From Setophaga petechia (Eukaryota > Chordata > Aves > Passeriformes > Parulidae), in the NCBI GenBank assembly GCA_024362935.1, contig JANCRA010000009.1, positions 14,949,572 through 15,013,571 on the forward strand: a DNA stretch of 64,000 bases, in the 5' to 3' direction. The notes beneath the pieces were generated by a model, which saw only the letters and a program-made list of their open reading frames with translations, did not search any database and was not told where the DNA came from. Below, one piece after another: positions 35,101-49,052 of the stretch (position 1 is the first letter of the stretch; every line of letters starts with the position of its first letter). Both the position numbers and the translations under genes were made by a program.

Positions 35101-38100
35101 ATGTCTGTAGAGATTTTGGTAAGATAAGCTGTAGTGTTTAGGAAACTTGTCCTTTCTTGTAGCTTTGAATTCCAGTCAGGTAAGTTGGTTTCAAAGGAGG
35201 GAAGGTTGTGCTTGTTTAAAAAACTTATTGATGTGTTCAACTCTAATGCTCTGAGGTAGAGATACTGACTATCTTTTCTTCAATTTTCTACGTGGAAAAG
35301 CTGAAGACCTTTTTTTTTTGTGATAGGAAGGTAAGATAAGAGCTAAGGTAATGATCTACTAATAAACAAGACCCATGTCTGCTTTTATTGTAATGACTTT
35401 GTTCGTTCATTTCTGATTAGATATTCCTTGGTAAAGGCATAGTCAAAACCTAAACCTGAGAGGAAACACTTAAAAATTCATAATTCTTTCCTGTAATTCT
35501 GTGTTCCTGTATGACCTGAGTACTACAGTGATGTTCTCAACAGCTGCATTGTAGGAGTTATGTTAAAGATGAAAGGTATACTTGCTTAATGCAAGAGACA
35601 CCTTCAAATTTCTTGCAATGTAGGGCTCATTACTGGCAAGGAACTGTTGTTTTGATGAGGAGCCCAGTATTAAGACAGTAACTGAATGGGAGGGATTTCT
35701 CTCCACTGAGTACTTCTGTTCTTCACGGCAAAATAGAACAGCTGTGTGGAAATAGTGTTTCAGTAATATTTCTAATCACCTCTAAACGTGGAATAGCAAA
35801 TTAATGCTTATTAGTTTGGGACTTCTGCTCATATGTGACCAAATAATTTCTGTAATAGTCTATTGAGTGAAGAGCAATAAGGCTTGCAGTCTTCCAGAAA
35901 AAACTGCTGTATGGAATTTGTCTCCAGTAGTTACTTCAGAGAACTAAGTGTTCGCTTTCATATTTTTTTTAAAAAAGGGAGTGGGTATGAAACCTAGATT
36001 AGGGGTGAAAATGACTATTTCAAAAGGAGTCTCCTCTTTCACAAAGAGATTTAAACAAAGGGTATAAAATACAGCAATGGCTAGAGGTTAGGACTGTCTA
36101 AAATTCTGTCCTGAAGAATGTGTAGTACCTCTTGGGTTCATCATCTGAAGTCTAGCTGATAAGCCTTTCCTAGGAATGAAACACCAGTGCTTGCTGTGCC
36201 TCAGTGGCTGCACTGTCACTGGAAATTGAGTCAGCCAGGTGGTGATGTTCAGCTTCCAGCAGTAGTTGGTTGGTTTAGGCTTTTTTTTCCCCCCTTCTCC
36301 CTAGGGCTACTTTTTAATGAAAAACTCCTCCAGCACCAGCACATGAGTCATAAACATAATTTCCTCTAAATTTGCAGCAGCCTATGCAATACTAGATAAT
36401 TAAATATTGAAAAGGTCTGTGATTCTTGTCTTTGCTCATTCTAGAAGCAATTGCAATAAAACTCTGCCTATTGCAGACAGGTATTGGAATGTCTCAAAAG
36501 TGACAGATGGATATATTACAAATATACTTAAAATCTCAGAAATGATGCAATAGGTCAAGCTGAATCCTGATCCAATGGAAAGCAAGCACTTAATGTTTTG
36601 GCAATGACAAGCTTTGTGTGGGCCCTAGCAGGAGGCCTGTAAGGTTGCAGGCTCAGCAGGTCAGGTCAGCGTAACTCTGCCTAAATCTAATTCACTGTCA
36701 CCATTCTGCAGCAGTTTGGGGTCTGAGCTATAGGATTACCAGAAAAATCTGTCAAAGCATCATAATATATCTTCTAGAGATCAAGCCACTGAGGCTATTA
36801 TCTCTCTTTGGGGGGAGTGGGTGAGAGGAGAGAATATTTTAAAAACTGATCCAGTACAGATGCTGCAGACAACGTAGCTGTTCCAGGAAGAACAACCCGC
36901 ATAAGAAGGCTGGGATTTTTAAAATAAAAATACTTTCTTGGGGAAAACATCTCCAGCTATGCTTATAGTATAGGACTTTGGCATAATAGTAGCAGGTGGC
37001 TGCAGCATTAAAATAACTGGTAATTATATTTTTCATATAATGTGCTTCAAAGGAGAAAGGAAGAAACCACATGAGGTTGTAGTTCAATCAGCTTTATTCT
37101 CATCCTTGGTCTGGTGTTTTGGCTAAGGCTGCAGAGCAGAGATAAGGCTGGCTGATACTGCAAACCTGTAAGCCTTTCTTATCTGTCAGTAGTGCTCTCT
37201 TCCTGACAGGGACAGGCAGAGGCGTGTGATGGCAATTTTTTTCCTTGTCCTTGGTTAAACATAGAACTGCTGTTGAATTTTCTGTTTTGTAGGTTTGTTT
37301 ATACATCCATTATTCTGAAAATAAACTTGTCCTACATGGAAGATGTTCATTAAGTTCACAAGTCTGTTCTGAGCTTAGTGCAGATATATCTTTGTTAAGC
37401 TGCCCTAAACATAATTAGCTGTGTTCTGGCTTTGGTAGCCCTTGGTGATACAGATCAGTTGTAGTCAATATAATAGCTTCTGCACTAGATCCTTCATTTG
37501 GTGGTAAAGGCTGGGAGTGCAGTAACTACCCTTCTAGGTCCAAATATAAAAAACCTGAAATGCAGGTGCCCATTCTTCCATCCCCTTTGCTGCAGCTCTT
37601 CTCTTGGACAGGTAGGAATTTCTGTCTGGTGTTCCAAGTCCCCTGGAAATTGCCAGGGAGCAGTCCTCTGGGAGGGCTGCTAATTCTCATGCCAGCATAT
37701 TTGCTCCTGTTTGAATGTGCCTTAAACAGAAGAAAAATGTCTTTTAGAGCCAGAAAATGACTGAGCAATGTGCTGCCTCTCTGCATGTCCTATACTGTGA
37801 GGGTGATAGAGGATAGCAGAGTCCCTCTGCCATGTATCTCTTATTCCAAGAGCTCTGGAAATAGTTACTCTCAGGTTTATGTTGACTTTCTGCTAGTAAC
37901 AGGCAATTTCATGATGTCCACTCTGTATTGAGGATGGCATTTCTTGTTGCTCTCATGGAAGCTGTGTGATGAGTTTGTGTGGGTTATGCTCACATTTCTG
38001 GGATTCAGTGCAGTCTTCTACATGGTTATGAAGGGTTTCCTTCATCATGTGGGACTGCTGAGCAGTCCTTGTTCTGAAGGAGGGCTAAAATTTTCTTTTT

Positions 38101-40530
38101 AACAAGACACTATTAATTTTGTTCCTGTATTATGTCAGACTTCAATGTAGCTAGCGGATATTAAATTAGACAAATTACTAAAAGATAAATAAGGACACAA
38201 TAGACTAATTTTATTAGTTACTACACTATGCAGTTACATGCTGTTTTCTGCAGGGCATTTAGATGCTGCATGAGACATCTGAAAGTATTTTGCAATTAGA
38301 GAGAATTAATTGCTTGCCAATTTCCTCTCTCGAATGCTTCCATTAACAGTCCCACTAACAGTTGTAGTGAACCTTTAATGAATACAATAAGCCACATAAC
38401 CCATATGAGTCTGCATGGCTTGGTACATGATAGGTTCTGTAATAGTACCTTGCAGTCATACTTTTTAAGTACTTCATCAATAACTTGATATGATTTTTAT
38501 TTTAAAAAAAGTTGCCTTGGTGGAGAGAACGGACTATAATTGAGTTTACCTGCGTTATCTTTTTCATATCTGCTTCGTTCTGTGTTAAACACATTTGGAG
38601 AATGGCAAAAATAGCAGTGTAGTAAGGATATAGTTGATTAATAATGTGCTGCTCTTAGTTTAACACTCAATCCTTAAAACTTTTAGTATAATGCTGGGAT
38701 ACCCTCTTAGGTAGGCTAATTTTGGTGGCTTGTACAAGCCCTTAGCAATGCAGATGGGATCTGCTTCATGCCAATTCAAAGGTGTTTCTAAGCTGAGTGT
38801 TTGGATGTGTATGCCTGTGCTGAGCAGCAGGACCTTCATCTAAGGGAGTCAGGATGAGGTAAGATTAGGCCTTGCTTCTGCAGTAGCCTAGTCACTTCTT
38901 CCTCCAAGTCATCCTTCCCTGGTGTCTTCTAAACCACGTGTCTTGTTGCTATAAAGCAGAGAGCAGGGGTTTGAAGAAATGCTGGGAGTGAACTTTATGC
39001 TTGACTGTATCCATCACTTGGTCCTTGATGATAAAAGTTGCTTCTGGACCAGTCTTTGTTCCTCCCGTGCAATAAAACAGATATATGGGTTTGAGACCCA
39101 GAGGTTTAAGGGAGTTTGTGTAAACTCTAGTTCCCTACTTTGTAATTGAATGTCTTCTTGTAAAGGCAGTTTCAGCTGTCTTGTATGGCATATAGGTGTG
39201 CTCAGGGTATGCTCATATGGTCATGTATTTAAATGTCGTCCTGAAAACTGGTGTTCTGCTAAGATCCTCTAAAGTATGGACTTCTGGGTTGGGGGATGTT
39301 ACGTTACTGTTTTGGACAAATTTGGGTTTAAAAGATGAGACTTTTGGGGGATTTATTAAGGGTGAATTGGGAGTTGTCCTCCAGGGTGCTGAGGGAGCCC
39401 CACTGTTTCAAAGCTGGCTCCACTTTGCAGGGCCACTCTCTCACAATGCCTTACCTCAGATCAGCCTTCAGGATGTCTAAGCTGTCAGCAGCACTAGTGA
39501 GGAAATGGTGCTCCCTGAGACATGGCTGGCTTGCTACTGGCTGAGCCCTTCCCCGTGAGAGAAGTTGTTGGTGGTGAGATGAAGACATTGTGTTGGATTT
39601 TTTTTTGGGCTTTTGCAGTAGGATCTGTCACAAACTGTAGAGGGGCCAGCATTGATTGAGTTGGTAGTAGAGCTGCAGTCTGCCATATTTTGTTCTTAAG
39701 TGTTAAAATATGCCTCGATACTTTTGTCAGCCTATACCTGATCAAGGCAAAATATTCATCCTTGTGCCTGCATAAAAGAGAAGATGCTTTGAAGAAACAG
39801 GGCTTTCCTAATGTGTGTTTTCCTTCTGCTGAGCTCTTCTACGATACCTGTACACATGTGCAGACATGAGAAAAAACCTGACTTACTGAATAAATTGTTT
39901 TCACAGTGCTTTTACATTTTAATAAAGCAGTGGGATTGTCTTTGTGGTCTGATTGCTATTGGCTGAAGAAAGTATAGCAGCCCTACTCATCACTCACCTT
40001 ACTCCATTAAGGGTAGGAGCAGCTCTGTCCATACATAGCTGTTGTGAGGTGCTGTATAGCAAGTAAATGGCTTGTCTAAGTTGCCTCTGACAAATTCATT
40101 ATCTGCAGCCTAGTTCATTAACCATGTCTGAACAGTGAATACTGCAACATTAGCATTGCTAGTGGTGCATTTTGCATGCTGCCTTTCGTCTTCCTCCCCT
40201 GCTGCCTCTTGGGCAGCACTGAGGGTACCTGCTAATGTCCTGGGTGTTTGGAGCAGGGCTGATGTGTAAATAATTCATAGGGCTTAAAGGTTTCAGGCAA
40301 GTCTAGTTAGAGTGGGTAACCTGAAGTTGAATGATGGCAGATGATTTTTCATCTGATGCAAATCTGGATTTGGGTAGAGCTGTTCTAGATCTCCTTGTGG
40401 TAGCTGAAGCCAGTTTTCCCCAAGTCTTGATCAGACTGCTTATCTGCAGTTTTTAGAACAGAGCTATCTCTACCCTATAGCCTGCTTGCCTGCTGTGGGT
40501 TCCTTTGAGGTCTTTAATGGTGGTGGTGGC

Positions 40531-40552
40531 TTTTTTTTTTTTTTTTTTTTTT
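40531..40552. repeat. Poly-T tract (22 T)
   Basis: Uninterrupted T run preceded by a short (TGG)n. On the minus strand it would read as TTATT followed by a poly-A, but no retrocopy body was recognised next to it. Confidence 0.9.
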
Positions 40553-41490
40553 AATAAAAGATTTTTATGTGTGATGAGGATTGGCCATAAGGGAGTTCCT
40601 ATGGATCCAGTAATCATTAGAACATTTTTATGAGAGGAGAGTTGGGGCTGCATTAAACCTTGAGAACCTGTAGGGGAAAGGCTGTGCTTGGTCTCTCTGA
40701 GTTACAAGCACAGAGATTCAGTGTGTTACCTCTCAATCCTTAATGTCTGTTAGACTTTGGCCAGTCACCTGAAGTTAGGCTGTAGGGCTTTGTTAGGCAA
40801 GAATTGGTAAGTGAGGCAGTTTGCTTTTGGATTCATGAGTGTGTGGCCTTTCATTTTAAAAGGCATTTTTGTACCATACTGCCATAGGGTATGAAGAATG
40901 CATTTCTTTGCTTTATTTTGTTGCTTCAAGAAGATATTTTTAAATGTTTTTATTTTTCCCATTACAGATATTTAACATTGTTGCCCCTAGAAAGAAAAAA
41001 AAAGTAAATGAACTCTATAGCATTTTTAATGCTGACTTAATGTAAGTGCAAGTAAATGCAAGAACATGTAGTGGCTTCAGGCTACTTAGAGCAAGCTAGA
41101 GTTATCTTAACATAGTGAATATTTGGCTTTTCTTGGTGTTTACTTGAGAGGATATTAAAAGGATGAAATAAAAATACCTATTCTCTTTATTGATAGTATT
41201 ACTCTGTTTGCAAGTACTTAGTCTTCTTTATTGACATCAATATTTTGACTTTCTAAAGTAGAAGCCTGCTTAATGTGGAAGCAACTGCATTGATAAGAGT
41301 GAGACAAAAGCACTGTTAGCTGGATTGTTAGGACTATCTATTATAGGCATTCTGCTTTGGTTTGGTGGCCCAAGTTAGTAGAGCACAAGCTAGGTGGGAG
41401 GAGATGAGTTCACAAAACTGAAAATAGTTCACTATGATGATTCAGTAATATCTTTAGAGAATAGATGTATAATAGGCATTGTTCCTATTT

Positions 41491-41536
41491 ATTGAAATGC
41501 TAGGTTTCAATAAATTTATTGAAACGCTGGGTTTCA
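41491..41536. repeat. 27-bp imperfect tandem duplication with internal dyad
   Basis: ATTGAAATGCTAGGTTTCA at 41491 recurs as ATTGAAACGCTGGGTTTCA at 41518, period 27. Each unit contains ATTGAAA or TGAAAC near its complement, so small hairpins can form. Confidence 0.8.
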
Positions 41537-41636
41537 CCTCTGTGAAGGGGTGATCCAGTTGGGATGAAGATGAGTAAGAAGTTGGTTACCTTGCTAGTGA
41601 AATTTACAACCTAATTTGTTCCTGGTGCAAGCTTTG

Positions 41637-41655
41637 TTTTTTTTTTTTTTTTTTT
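41637..41655. repeat. Poly-T tract (19 T)
   Basis: Homopolymer run in intron 1, followed by AAAGAACGG. No linked element was recognised. Confidence 0.9.
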
Positions 41656-43322
41656 AAAGAACGGTGTTCTGTTCGTCCTGAATGTCTTCATGGAAGTCAG
41701 AGATGACTTCAGCCGACAGTGCTGCATTCCCACTATACATGGCAGGGATGGTCTGGCAGTCCCAAGTGCAAGAGTGTCTCTGGAGATGCTGTTGGCTCCT
41801 CTGCCTTGTCATAACACTGTGCTGGCAACACTGCAGCTGTGGGCGTGCTTACAGTGGGAATAGAGGTGATCTGGCATCTCCTGCATTTCAGTACTGGAAG
41901 ACTGCTCTGGAGTGCTTTGAGATCAGAGACTCATCCTGTGATATCTGTTAATGTTTGCCTCTGATTTTGTCTAGCCACTAGAACAGGCATATTAGTGATT
42001 ATCTTTGCAAAAAATACAAAAGAGGATAACAAAGTTGATGGTTTGTCTTTGGTTTTGACTGTGATTTCTTGGTGAATAATTGTTTATGGTATGGAAACAA
42101 AAGCACTTTGTACATGTGAAGTGCACTTTCTCTAGGTAGCACTAAGACAATCTAGAAAGCAAGGTAGCTTTATGGAATGCTTGTTCTCTCTTCCTTTCTA
42201 TGCCAGGTATCTTAAGAAATGCATTTTTTAAAAAGAGAAAAGCTGCACTTGAGTATGTGTAGATGGGACAGTGTTTAGAGCTGAACCATAAGAAACCTCC
42301 AAGGAGGTATAATTATGGAGTGAGTGATACGCAAGTAGTTCTGCTGGTGAAATGTATATATAATTCTTATTTTCAGAGTGTGCTTAATTTTATGGTGCAC
42401 TTCTGTTTATCTGTGAATAGTAGTGTAAGATCAAACTTCAAGATGCTTTTCTTTCAGCAAGTTGTGGGGGCTTCAGGCCACCATACTCTCTCTGTTGTGG
42501 GACTTAGTGTGCTTCTTTGCCATGAGCCTTGAGATTGAGGCTTGAAGTCAAATTCTTGAAATGAATTAATGTTTTAGTATCTTGCTGGATTTCTGATGAT
42601 AAATGTCAACAACTTGGAGAACTAAGTTATGGAAAGTAGAAAACTTCTCCAAGTTGCATTTTTTTATTATTTTATAAATTTATATAAATTTTGAAACTTG
42701 CTGGCTGCTGTAGGACAAAGACTGGTGGCAGATGGGACCCAGTACCTTCAGTGTTAGTCAAAGGATGCCTTGCAAAAAAGAAGGTAGCATAACCTGGCTG
42801 TTCTTTCATGCTCCCTTTTGGCTCTGGAAAAGACAATTGGAATTTCCTTTCTTCCCTTCACCTTTTGAAAAGGAAATACTTGATGTAATTTCTTTTCAGA
42901 GAAAGGGAATATCGAAAGGCTTCCTTCAGCTGGTTACTGACTTGTGATGAATCTCATATTTATTGATTTTTAATATGTATTTAAATAAACAGAATAGATA
43001 TGTGAAAAACTGAGTTGTCTGTAGTTCTTATGGCAATATAGGCTTTGGTGTCCCATCATTAAATCAAAATTGTTTTACTTTTCTCCATTAAAATTCCATA
43101 AACATGAATTGGCTGACTCATCACTAATCTCATCAGGATTAAGAGACTTCAATCTTACTCAAACAACATAATAGCATAATGGAGTAAGAGACTGGAAACT
43201 GATTTTTCTTGTTTGTACTCCATGCATTTGCATAAAACTCCTTACTATTTCCTAATTTAAAGCATCCAATCAACAGCTTGGAGATGATCTGGTAAAAATA
43301 AATTTAAAATTGAAAATTCTCT

Positions 43323-43370
43323 TACTAAATTATTTGAGGTTACACTCTTGAATACTAAATTATTTGAGGT
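43323..43370. repeat. 18-bp direct repeat, period 30
   Basis: TACTAAATTATTTGAGGT occurs identically at 43323-43340 and 43353-43370, with a 12-bp spacer. It is probably a decayed two-copy tandem duplication. Confidence 0.9.
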
Positions 43371-45604
43371 CTCCATAGATCTGAGCTGCTCTGAGAATTA
43401 ATTCCCTTCCCAGTCTATGATAAGGAGCATGAATTTTTGATTGTATAAGCTAGGGAATTACAATTAAAAGAGAACCTACAGCTACTCTTTCATTATTAAC
43501 AAATGTGTGTTAGAAGAATGGTCTTTCTGACCTCGTAGGCAGTTCTCTGTCCATCTGTCAATGTTTGCCATATGAAAGTATAAAACTGGTGCTCAATGCA
43601 AGTGTTACTTCAGGACTCTTTTGAACAGATGCTTTATAAAAATCTTGAAGGGATAAATCCTGGAGGAGGGCAAAAAGCAGGTTTCTGAACTTGACGAACA
43701 TCCAGCAAAGGACAAAGGAATGTTAATTGGTTATACCTGAACTTTTGGCTGTAAAATACTCTCACATGCAAGTGGCAGTAGTAGTTACTACCCTGCTCAT
43801 TACTTGCATTTGAAAAGTTGGCTTCCTGACTGGGAAAATTGAGTTTGAACTAGTGGGATTTGATACAACAGTATCGTTATCTTAAGTTGCTTGAATCCAC
43901 TGACAGACAGATACTAAAAAAGCTGTTTTTCCAATGTTTCAGCCACTGTTCTCTAACCAGCAGCCTCAGGCAGAAGGGATTACATCTTGTAATTAGATGC
44001 TACCCCTACCAATCTGATCTGAGTCAGCATGCTAAAGATTTTTAACCTTGTAGAATGCAACAGAAGTTAAGCTAATAGTGAGTGGGATGGTGAAGTATAA
44101 TGAATGGAAAACTTGTCAGTTCATCCCAACAAAAATCCTATGAATATTGGTGATACCAAATCTATTTTGAAATTATTGGAAAATGGGCTTTCTAATGTAA
44201 TATTTAAACAAAATGTCATATTTCAGTTGCAAGATGCTGAGAATCTGATTTGTTACATAACAAATGCAATTTGTCTAAAAATAACAGCAGAGAAGTACAT
44301 TCTAGGCTTGAGAAATCACTAGCTGCTACAAGACTTGAGTAATTGCTAATTAGTGTGGTTTGTGGCCAGTACTGATGAAGTCACCAGAATAGGAACAAAT
44401 GCACTTAAGCCAGCTGCGGTATTTGGTTTCTTGCTTGTAATCCTTCTCATTGGCTTGCCAGGAACATGGCCAATGTATTGACTCCCTTTCTACACTGAAG
44501 TACACAGAATGAAGAGATATTTGCTTTATTGCAAGTTATTAATTGGGTGAAACTTGGTTTTTAACAGCTTTCAGCATTCTGAGCTGTACTTCTGGCTGTG
44601 GGTGCTTTGCTGGCTTTGAGTGCTAGATACACACTCCAGTAGTCAGCTTGTGTGGAATGAAGGTGCTGCAGGGGCTCAGCATATTGTGATCATGTATTTG
44701 AGGCTATAGGCAGAGGGGAGGCTTGAAGTCTGAACTCTAATACTGTTAGGCAGCTTAAACTTCTCTACAGAGTAGTCTTTTTCAAGGAGCACAGATCACT
44801 CACTCCCTGCAGAAGGGAAAGCTGGTTTTGCTAGGACTCCCAGCAGTTAATGTGGTGTTGAACTGTGTCAAAAATATTGGCCTCCAAAAGTATTTGCATT
44901 TCACCAATAAAGATCAAACCATAAAGAAGGAGTAGAAAACTTTTTTTATAAAGTTAACATCTTGATGCTTAGCCCGTGTCTTCAGATGTGTCTCTGAAAC
45001 CATCATCTCTAGGATATGTTCAGCTTCTAGTCCTTAACTTTGCTAGCTTGATTAGTTACTAGGAAAGAAACTTCAACTTAATTGTACCAAAACTGTATTA
45101 TATTGAAAGTAGACTGCTAAAGGGAGTTTTTGGTGATTGGACAATATGCTCTGAAAGTGGCTTGCATAAAATTAACTTTAAAAATTCTGTTCAGCTCTGA
45201 TCTGTGCTCTGGCTAGATTTGTAGTGACCTGTCAGAACTTAAAAGATTAAGACCTCAACTTCATCTTTAAACTGAAGAACTTCCACAGCAAACCACTCCA
45301 AATAATTTATCCACTTCATTCCTGAGCAGTGTGTGTACTTGGGAAAGGACAGGATTAACTGCCTGGGTGGGGTATTGTCTAGATGAGCTTCTATTCCAGG
45401 GTCTCCAACAAACAGCCTCAGTTTTGCTCATAAGTGTTGTGACCAGCACTATTTCAGGCCACTATTTCACTGCTGGGCTGGCATGTTTAGGTACCTTCCT
45501 AATATTCCATGCCCTTGGAGATGTTTTGGCATGGAGAGAATGTCTTGTAGTAGCCTTCACAAAAAACTTAAATTGAGCAAGTAAGATAAAATTGCTTTCA
45601 AGGT

Positions 45605-45742
45605 TTTTTTAGAAAACAAAACAAAAAACCCAAAAAACTCCAAACAAACAAAAAAAACCCCAACCAAACAAGAAATAGTAAAAAACCAAAACAAAACAAA
45701 AACACACAAAAAGACCCCCAAACAAGCAAACCCAAAAAACCA
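45605..45742. repeat. A-rich (CAAAA/AAACCC)n low-complexity tract
   Basis: About 135 bp of A with scattered C, built of AAAC, AAACC and CAAAACAAAA units. The minus-strand ORF rich in Phe, Gly, Val and Trp here is an artefact of this composition. Confidence 0.9.
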
Positions 45743-48700
45743 GTGTTAACTGGCTATATATGTATTTGCAGTTGGACTGAAGTTCTGCTTTGCATTTCTT
45801 TAACAAATTTTTCTCCTTTAGAGATTTGGAACTTTAGGAGGAAAGTAGATCCAGATTTGAAAAACTAGAATTTATGCAAGACTGATAGAAATTCTGTATT
45901 GATTTCTAATTATTTTATAATAAGGACAACTTCAAAGCTTTGAAAATCATTGTTTAATACTGTTCAAAGATTTGATCACTGGTCTTCCAGTTCTGTGCTC
46001 TTCTGTGAGGTTACATTTGCAACACAGAGTAACTGCAGTGACAGCAGAGGATGGCAGCAAGCCTACTGTGCTTCATGTTTGGATGCAGTCAGCTGTCAGT
46101 ACAGCTGGTTGAGTTGAAGTCTGAATGCAGAAGTAGGGGCAGCAGTACTAATGGGGGCAGTGATGCCTGCTGCAGCAGGTGTGGGCCAAAAAGGAGCTGA
46201 TGCAGGCTCTTGGAGGGGTGTAGGCTACCTTCGTGATCAAAATGTGGGAGAGAGAGAATGGGAAAGAAGCTTGTGTTCTGCCTGATTTGGGATGACCCTT
46301 CAAAAATTTGTTCTGGTCTGTAATCTAAAGGTAAAAGAGGGATTTTCAAAAATTGATGTGTTCCACAAGGGTATGGACTGATTATTAAACAAAGGACATG
46401 GTTGGATTTGTGAGGTACAAAGGCCAGGAAAAGGTTAAAACTTAGATACATTTTTCAGGCTAGGTTTCTGGACCCAGAATGTTCAGTGTTTGTGGTGAAA
46501 TCTGAAGGATCATTCAGTAATAAAATGCATAATGGTATCTGTGGGATAAAGAATAGCTCAGTAGGTCTTGGTACCTGTCTGTGATGCACTTGGATCTTGA
46601 AGACAGGGATACTGGAAACACGTGGCAAGAGTCCAGTTCCTGTTGCATGAAGAAGTTCACCTGTGCTGCCCAAGTGCTGCACAGGTCTGACTCTTACAGG
46701 CCTGCTGTGCCTGGTGCCTTGGCTACAAAACAGGAAACCTGTGGTGGGGATGCATGTGTTGAGACTGGGTCAACACTTGTGAATTAAAGATTTCATTTTC
46801 ATGTGCTTATGTTGGTAGCTATCTAAAATATTTGCTGTTTGCTGGTGAATCATTCCTTAGTGAATCATTTTAGCTGGGCATTCCTGGCTTATCCCCTAGC
46901 ATGTAGTTCTGATTGTCAGGATAAACAGCATGACAATCACAAGGTGACTTTATGAGCAGATACAAGTGGATATGTAATAAACTGATCTGATATTTACTCA
47001 TTCACTGTAATTGTTAATAAGTTTGCTGAAATGTGAACAGTTTCCCTGAGGGAGGAATGCATTAAGGAATTATCCAACTTTCTGTTCTGTTTGTAAGCTT
47101 CTGTTTTTAATCTAGTCCTTTCATATGCATGTTAGGTATACTAAACAAGCAAAAACCTGTTAGGGAAGTGCACACAAAAAAGAAACTTACATTCAAGTCT
47201 GTTTTACTAGAATAAGTGTTGGACCCAGCAAGATGCAAGCCCATCTATTACATCAGAGGTGAACTTTGTCTTCAGCATTAAGGCAAAATGCAAGTACTTC
47301 CAGCTTTGATCATACTTCTGATCAGCATTATGTCAAGCTTCTAGCTCACTTTCAAGCAGTGTGTGGGGAGAGGAGCCTGCATTGCAGAACAATCAAGCTG
47401 TAATTGCAGGCAATCCTGAACATGTGATATGTTTACTGTAAAGGGTCAGGGAAGTACTTATATTTTTTTGAAGGACCAAAAACAAGCCTCAAACTTCAAA
47501 ACTCTGAAGATTATGATGTCTAAAAAAAGCTTTTGTAATGTTTTGATGTCTGACTCATTTTTGTCAATGCCTGGAGCTGCCAGCACTGAGTCAGTGGTAC
47601 TCAGCATTATGCATGGAAGGGATTTCCAATAATAAAAAGCAGTACTGATGCAAGGCAGCACACTTGATGGTCAATATGCCAACAGTACTGGCTTAAACTG
47701 CATTCTGATGGTTCTTGAGTAGCCTGTATAAGGCTTATGCATGTTCTACTTGCTCTGAGAGAAGCTCACAGAGCACACAAACCATTGAAGAATGCAAGGA
47801 GATCTAGGAAACTTTGCAAAAAGGTAGATTCAGTGTGGCTATGATGGTTGGGATGAGACTGTAGGATGCAAGAGGGAGCCCAGGACAGAAAGCAGTCAAC
47901 ACCCTACCTGGCTGACTTTGGGCCTGACCCTTCTTGTGCTGTTGCTATAGTCTTCTCTAGATGTGTTGGAGCTGCCTCTGCAGACCTTACCAGCCTGGAA
48001 AAGGTGAGATAAGAAGTTTGGGTTCAAGATAGCAGTTCCCTACAATGGAACCTTATCTTAGGTTCTTATATAGGATATATATATATAAGAATATAACTAT
48101 ATCTTAGGCAAGCTAGGCTGGTGTCGTCAGCTGGTGAGCTTCTACTGTATTTTTAGTAAGGAAATTAAAGGACAACTATATACAGAGGACAAACAGATAC
48201 AACATTATCTGCTCATGGATGCATCTGTGTAGGGAATAGATAATGTTCTCAAACATTGTTCTCTGATGTTTTCCTCATGCATTATGCAACATGCTTCCCT
48301 AATGAAAGCTGGATAAGAGCACCTAAAATTTTAGAGTTACCTTCCTCTCCTGAGGGAAAAGCACTTACTTGTAGCTAGCAGTGTCTTCCATGGTTTCCTG
48401 TCATTATGTTGCTAATAAATATTTGATTATCTCTTGCCGGCCTTTGTTGTGCCAGTTGTCAGGTGGTGCATGCAGCTTCCTGTTGGTGGAAAGAGATGGG
48501 CTTGATGCATCCCTCATATCTGGAGCCTGGCTCTGCACAGGCATAAGCAGAACTGAACCCCACAGCTGATGGTGTCACCAACATTTGTGTGCTGGTAGCT
48601 TTAGAAAGGCTGAGCTGACCAAGGTGCTGCTGTTGGCAGTTAACAGCCAGTGCTGGTTCTTCACACCTCCCCTTGCTAATGTGGGCTGGCCTTCTCAGAG

Positions 48701-48996
48701 CACACAGCTGTCCTACCATAACTGTACTGCCTTGATAAAAATAGAATATGTATCACTCCAGTGGGCCTCAAGGCCCCAGGGAAATCTTCTACAGATCCAG
48801 TGCTTTGTTGGGATGGCCACTCCTGGTACAGTTCAAGAAGCCAAAGTCCTTGCTTCCTCCTGTGGCTGTCTTCTGAGGCTTTAAACAAGCTGCTGATGTT
48901 TTCTTTTCTATTCCCTATCCAGAAAGCAAGCAAGTAGTTTGGATGGAGACGGGCTGCCAGGGAGGAAGGACCCTGGAAAGCTGTTTTTAGTGCTTC

Positions 48997-49052
48997 ATAG
49001 TTATATACATGACCCACAAAAAAGACTAATGGTCATGGTTATCCAAGATGTA
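48997..49052. repeat. Copy A of a duplicated 56-bp element
   Basis: Aligns without gaps to 50349-50404 at 46 of 56 positions by my count. The most conserved core is GTCATGGTTATCCAAG, and both copies begin ATAGTT.T.TACATG.CCCACAAA. The similarity does not clearly extend beyond these ends. Confidence 0.75.

Noticed and set aside
45609..45806. Phe/Gly/Val/Trp-rich minus-strand ORF
   Set aside because: Translation of an A/C low-complexity tract.
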